Part shown: in pieces, positions 5,205-5,445 of the stretch
How the letters are laid out: every line of letters starts with the position of its first letter
How positions within the stretch are numbered: the first letter of the stretch is position 1
NCBI GenBank assembly: GCA_936943465.1
Contig: CAKZJN010000310.1
Location: forward strand, 1-5,445
Reading direction: 5' to 3'
Origin: an uncultured Rhodoferax sp.
GTDB taxonomy: Bacteria > Pseudomonadota > Gammaproteobacteria > Burkholderiales > Burkholderiaceae_C
Length of the DNA stretch: 5,445 nt
The notes under the pieces: generated by a model
Database searches by the model: none
The model's input: only the letters and a program-made list of their open reading frames with translations
Told to the model about the DNA's origin: nothing
Position numbers and translations under genes: made by a program

Positions 5205-5445
5205 GCGACGCCGTGATTCAACACGCGATTGCCGAACTGGTGCCCAAGGGCTCTCGCGTGCTCGACCTGGGTTGCGGTGACGGCGCCATGCTCGACTACC
5301 TGCAACGGGAGCGCGGTTGCTCCGGCTACGGGGTGGAAATTGCAGATGCCAATGTGCTGGCCTGCGTGGCGCGGGGCGTCAACGTGATTCAGCTCAACCT
5401 GGATGAAGGTCTGGCCATTTTCGAAGACGCCTCGTTTGATGTGGT
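5201..5445 (+). CDS. metW: MetW, methyltransferase-like methionine biosynthesis protein (3' end beyond window)
   Basis: The first 81 complete codons are present and the gene runs off the right edge. They show a class I SAM-dependent methyltransferase fold, with motif I VLDLGCGDG at residues 20-28, an acidic end of strand 2 in GYGVEI, and the MetW-typical stretch ANVLACVARGVNVIQ followed by EDASFDVV. The family's usual length is about 200 residues, so roughly 40 percent is seen. MetW pairs with MetX in many proteobacteria and supports homoserine acylation; its own methyl-transfer reaction is unclear. The ATG overlaps the metX stop (ATGA) and has a near-perfect ribosome site, AAGGAGG at 5187-5193, seven bases upstream. 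It should share the riboswitch control of metX. Confidence 0.93.
   Translation, partial: MSDAVIQHAIAELVPKGSRVLDLGCGDGAMLDYLQRERGCSGYGVEIADANVLACVARGVNVIQLNLDEGLAIFEDASFDV

Noticed and set aside
1..5445. CRISPR array, insertion sequence, tRNA or integrase signature
   Set aside because: No regularly spaced repeats, transposase motifs, terminal repeats or tRNA-like cloverleaf were seen; all long stretches are explained by ordinary genes.

Overview
The window looks like chromosomal DNA of a betaproteobacterium in the order Burkholderiales, most likely Comamonadaceae (Rhodoferax/Polaromonas-like). The reasons are the metX-metW pair with a MetX closely resembling that group's enzyme, the moderately high GC, and a BufA1-BufB-BufC-DoxX cassette typical of Proteobacteria. 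This placement comes from recalled family resemblance, not a database search. Both ends of the window are arbitrary cuts.

Layout. (1) Positions 47-2548, plus strand: a four-gene cassette in which each gene overlaps the next by 4 bases. It encodes a small secreted four-cysteine peptide (BufA1, DUF2282), a multinuclear non-heme iron peptide-modifying enzyme (BufB, MNIO/DUF692), its partner protein (BufC, DUF2063 N-terminal domain) and a DoxX-type membrane protein. This is the architecture of the recently described 'bufferin' systems, in which cysteines of a periplasmic RiPP are turned into metal-binding heterocycles to buffer copper. (2) Positions 2550-3752, minus strand: an Amt-family ammonium transporter converging on the cassette with a single base between the two stop codons. 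(3) Positions 3753-4031: a compact divergent control region. Going minus from its middle it holds a near-consensus sigma-54 (-24/-12) promoter for amt and a terminator-like hairpin in the amt leader. Going plus it holds an extended -10 sigma-70 promoter, a SAM-II-like riboswitch aptamer and an intrinsic terminator, all leading into metX. (4) Positions 4032-5445, plus strand: metX (homoserine O-acyltransferase) and, overlapping it by 4 bases, the first 81 codons of metW, which runs off the window.

How the parts work together. The first block is a self-contained metal-stress or metal-buffering system: the peptide is exported, modified by BufB with BufC, and DoxX probably serves at the membrane. 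The second is nitrogen acquisition, with the sigma-54 promoter suggesting nitrogen-limitation (NtrC-type) control. The third is methionine biosynthesis, with the SAM riboswitch and terminator suggesting premature transcription termination of metXW when S-adenosylmethionine is plentiful. I see no RNA genes, mobile elements, CRISPR arrays or broken genes. The parts most worth a second look are the SAM-II-like element paired with a terminator, the amt leader hairpin, and the tight translational coupling of the bufferin precursor to its maturase.
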